8,813 nt of DNA, taken from positions 1 through 8,813 of the forward strand of contig JAIXVN010000303.1 in NCBI GenBank assembly GCA_027483005.1, in the 5' to 3' direction. Origin of the DNA: Verrucomicrobiaceae bacterium (GTDB lineage Bacteria > Verrucomicrobiota > Verrucomicrobiia > Verrucomicrobiales > Akkermansiaceae). A model generated the notes under the pieces. It was not told where the DNA came from. It saw nothing but the letters and a program-made list of their open reading frames with translations, and made no database searches. Positions 6,608 to 8,813 of the stretch are shown one piece after another. A program made the translations under genes and the position numbers. Position 1 is the stretch's first letter. Each line of letters starts with the position of its first letter.

Positions 6608-8813
6608 CGGGCGGAGATGCGGACAAAGAGCTTGGAATTGGAAAGCAGCGAGGGACTGAGGGTGATGCGCACGGTCTCGACATCCCCTGAACTGCCCGTC
6701 ACCGACTGGACGGCACCGCTGTCCGCGATCCAGTTGGTCAAATCGGTGGAGGTTGCAACGGTGAAAGCAAGTCCGGTCAGCGAAGCCTTGCGGCGCGTGT
6801 AGCTGAGGAGGCCGGTGGAGGGATCGACCTGGGCGATGATCGGTTGGAGTGACGATGGATTGGTGGGATCGAGACCGAAGGCATACTCGGTGAAATTGCT
6901 CTGGCCATCGTGATCATCGTCGTCGTTGGTTCCACCGACAATCTGGTTCGCATCCTTCCAGGCATCGTAAGCGGATGGCGATGTGATCGCCGCGAGCGTG
7001 ACGCTCAGGTTGTCGATGCGCGTTAGGTTCCAAGATCCGTTGTAGGGGCAGGCGGCGAAGCTGAGATAACCGTCGGCTGGGGTGAGTTGGGTTAGCGCGT
7101 AGCTGCCGATCAGGTTGGTGCCGTTGAAGACCAGGGCTTTCGACCCCTTGCCGTTGAATGCGGACCCCGTGCCTGCGGTATCGGCGAACACCAGGCGGAA
7201 GTTGTTTCCGCTGCGGCTGGCAAGGGTCTGCTGGGTGCCGTTCCGGATCACCTGCAATCCGCCACCGAGCTCCGGCAGGATGGCGAACTTCGCGCCGCTG
7301 TCATTGGCGAGGAGATTCTGACCGCTGCCAAGGGTGATGGAAGCCCAGCAGGACGGGTTGGAGGTGTCGGTCACCCAGGCGTCCATCTGGAACGTAAGCG
7401 GCAGGTCCGCAGTGTTGGCGAGGGTGGCGAAGTTATGGTTCGGGCTCGAACGGGCGGCGTATCCGAAGTCTCCAGCCAGCAGCATGGCACCGCCATTGCC
7501 GTGTTGGGCCTGCCAGTCCTGGCCCGCCGTGGCGACGCTGTAGCCGAGCGGGGCGAGGTGTCCCTGCTGGTCGAATGCAAGGGTGTTGTTGAAAGTGCTC
7601 GCACCATAACTCCCGGAGTCGAAGTGGTCGCTCAGAAGCAGACCGATGATGCCCGCCGCGTCGTTCAGGTTGGGATTGGTGTCATTCAGGTATTCGAGGG
7701 AATTGTTCTGCCCGTCGTTGTCCGGATTGTCGGTGGCGGACTGGGTGAGATTGCCGAAATGGAACATCTCCCAATCGTCGGGCAGGCTGTCGTTGTCGGA
7801 ATCCCCGACGATGCCCATGTCCCAACGCATGGCCGAGACCAGTTTCACATGTCGCTCGCGAGCGATCGGGTTGTCCTCGCTGTCGAAGTTCAATCCATAG
7901 GGCCAGAAGTGGGCTCCATCGCAGCCGATGGAAGCACTTGCGCCCTCACACCAACGGATGCGCTGGATCGCATGGCCGCCTGTCCACTGACCGCCCGACT
8001 GCTGTGAGGACCAGTCCCCTACGGTCCCGACCCCGAGGCTGTGCTGGATTTCATGAATCGCGGTGAACGGGCTGGTACTGCCGCCGAAGTCGATCCATCC
8101 GCCGTATCCCGCCTGCGCCGTCGGCACGCCCGCGCTGTAGTTGGCGGTGCACTGCATCGGGAAATAGCCATAGGCATTGTAAACCGCCACCGCTTCGTTC
8201 ATCGAGTTCACGAGGGTACTGCGCATTCCTGCCGGCCAGCCTTCATGGCCACCGGCGAGCTGCCAGGTCATCGGATGGATCCGCAGTGATCCCGGTCCGC
8301 TGAAATAGGAGCCGTAAACCGGATGCTGGGCATTGTAGATGCCAACGGGCACCGATGCCCCGTTGATCGTCAGGGCGGCGATGGCGTTGCTGCCGTTGAA
8401 ATTCAATTCCATGCCCGCACCTGCCGCGATGCTGACCGTGGTACATCCATCCAACAGAGGATTGCTCAAGGCGAGCCTGCCTCCGTTCACCGCGACGCTG
8501 CCAAGGTAGCTGGTCGATCCGCCCAAAGTCAGTGTCCCGCTGCCGGCCTTGTTCAATCCGCTGCTATCAAAGGACGAGTTGATCGTGGCATTGGCATTGC
8601 AGGTGATCATCTGTGGGCCGGTCAGGATGAGCGAGCCGCCGTTGAGCGTGTAACCCGGTGCATTGAACGTGATGGCGCGCGCGGTGATGGACTGTGTCAG
8701 GGTCACACTGCCTGCTCCGGTGTTTCCGAAGACCGCGCTGTCCCAGCGGCTGTTGCTCCATGCCGCACCGGACCAGTTCGCATCCGTGGTGTTCCAGTTG
8801 CGGCTGCCGCTGC
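6604..8813 (-). CDS. Large secreted protein with autotransporter-associated repeats and a HEIQH metallopeptidase-like domain, N-terminus outside window
   Basis: The frame is open from the stop at 6604 to the right edge, giving 735 visible residues. A GTG at 8706 is internal, because the 35 codons above it read as the same repeat style (WNTTDANWSGAAWSN, DSAVFGNTGAG). Numbered from that GTG as residue 1: up to about 143 is autotransporter-associated beta-strand repeat (AGSGTLTLGGSTSYLG, VNGGRLAL). Residues about 147-300 look like a zinc metallopeptidase domain with HEIQHSLGVGT (218-228) and HFWPYGLNFDSE (266-277); H218, E219 and H222 would be ligands and catalyst, the third ligand is unclear. 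An Asp-rich calcium-type repeat (302-345) follows, then a jelly-roll-like domain (about 355-572), a second Asp-rich repeat (594-617), and a Verrucomicrobia-style C-terminal module (TSTDLTNW, SKLFVRIS). There is no PEP-CTERM anchor or outer-membrane barrel in view. It is presumably exported by an unseen signal peptide. Whether it is an active protease or a structural/adhesive protein is open. Confidence 0.85.
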   Translation of the reverse strand, partial: SGSRNWNTTDANWSGAAWSNSRWDSAVFGNTGAGSVTLTQSITARAITFNAPGYTLNGGSLILTGPQMITCNANATINSSFDSSGLNKAGSGTLTLGGSTSYLGSVAVNGGRLALSNPLLDGCTTVSIAAGAGMELNFNGSNAIAALTINGASVPVGIYNAQHPVYGSYFSGPGSLRIHPMTWQLAGGHEGWPAGMRSTLVNSMNEAVAVYNAYGYFPMQCTANYSAGVPTAQAGYGGWIDFGGSTSPFTAIHEIQHSLGVGTVGDWSSQQSGGQWTGGHAIQRIRWCEGASASIGCDGAHFWPYGLNFDSEDNPIARERHVKLVSAMRWDMGIVGDSDNDSLPDDWEMFHFGNLTQSATDNPDNDGQNNSLEYLNDTNPNLNDAAGIIGLLLSDHFDSGSYGASTFNNTLAFDQQGHLAPLGYSVATAGQDWQAQHGNGGAMLLAGDFGYAARSSPNHNFATLANTADLPLTFQMDAWVTDTSNPSCWASITLGSGQNLLANDSGAKFAILPELGGGLQVIRNGTQQTLASRSGNNFRLVFADTAGTGSAFNGKGSKALVFNGTNLIGSYALTQLTPADGYLSFAACPYNGSWNLTRIDNLSVTLAAITSPSAYDAWKDANQIVGGTNDDDDHDGQSNFTEYAFGLDPTNPSSLQPIIAQVDPSTGLLSYTRRKASLTGLAFTVATSTDLTNWIADSGAVQSVTGSSGDVETVRITLSPSLLSNSKLFVRISAR
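6856..6927 (-). repeat. Asp-rich calcium-type protein repeat, copy 2
   Basis: The encoded segment contains NDDDDHDGQSNFTEYAFGLD followed by PTNP, matching the second half of copy 1 (DNPDNDGQNNSLEYLNDTNP). It precedes the conserved C-terminal module. The similarity is at protein level; no exact DNA repeat was found. Confidence 0.6.
7672..7803 (-). repeat. Asp-rich calcium-type protein repeat, copy 1
   Basis: The encoded segment begins DSDNDSLPDDWEMFHFGNL and continues through DNPDNDGQNNSLEYLNDTNP. The spaced Asp/Asn residues resemble thrombospondin type 3 or dockerin-like calcium loops common in secreted Verrucomicrobiota proteins. It joins the peptidase-like domain to the jelly-roll-like domain. 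Confidence 0.65.
8023..8055 (-). other. HEIQHSLGVGT zinc-binding motif
   Basis: The codons for H-E-I-Q-H-S-L-G-V-G-T give the HExxHxxGxG pattern. It matches the first part of the metzincin signature (HExxHxxGxxH) but the final His is replaced by Thr, so the third zinc ligand must come from elsewhere, for example the downstream GGH or GAHFW histidines. The motif sits on a predicted helix after TSPFTAI, as expected for such a motif. Confidence 0.65.

Noticed and set aside
5651..6802. 383-codon open frame on the plus strand
   Set aside because: It is antisense to the GH29 gene and crosses its junction with the upstream gene. No known motifs are visible.
1..8813. tRNA, rRNA, CRISPR array, insertion sequence or integrase
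   Set aside because: No cloverleaf-like segment, regularly spaced direct repeat, terminal inverted repeat or transposase/integrase motif was seen while reading both strands.

Overview
The window looks like chromosomal DNA from a Verrucomicrobiota bacterium, most likely of the Luteolibacter/Haloferula type. The reasons are the high G+C content, an autotransporter-associated beta-strand repeat protein that carries the Asp-rich 'DDDDHDGQSNFTEYAFGLDP' type module and a C-terminal 'TSTDLTNW...KLFVRIS' ending, and a sugar-hydrolase neighbourhood typical of that phylum. The assignment rests on protein style only; there is no rRNA or marker gene here.

All real genes are on the minus strand, so transcription reads from high to low coordinates. 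The order is: (1) positions 8813-6604, the C-terminal part of a large secreted protein whose start lies outside the window. It has beta-strand repeats, a HEIQH metallopeptidase-like domain, Asp-rich calcium-type repeats and a jelly-roll-like domain. (2) Positions 6607-4562, a secreted GH29 (alpha-L-fucosidase family) hydrolase that overlaps the previous stop by four bases (ATGA) and carries a C-terminal discoidin-type domain with another module inside it. (3) Positions 4544-3111, an AraA-like sugar isomerase 17 bases further on, with all four metal/catalytic positions of L-arabinose isomerase apparently kept. (4) After a 139-base gap, positions 2971-1, 990 residues of a GH106-like (alpha-L-rhamnosidase family) hydrolase that runs off the left edge without a stop.

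Read together, the locus looks like a small deoxy-sugar or pentose utilisation unit. A secreted protein and a secreted fucosidase-family enzyme would act outside the cytoplasm. The isomerase, and the GH106-like enzyme without a visible signal peptide, would act inside. The true substrates cannot be fixed from sequence; L-fucose, L-rhamnose and L-arabinose containing glycans are all possible. No transporter, kinase, aldolase, sulfatase or regulator is present in the window.

No tRNA, rRNA, CRISPR array, insertion sequence or convincing terminator was seen. The plus strand holds several long open frames, but they are antisense shadows of these GC-rich genes.
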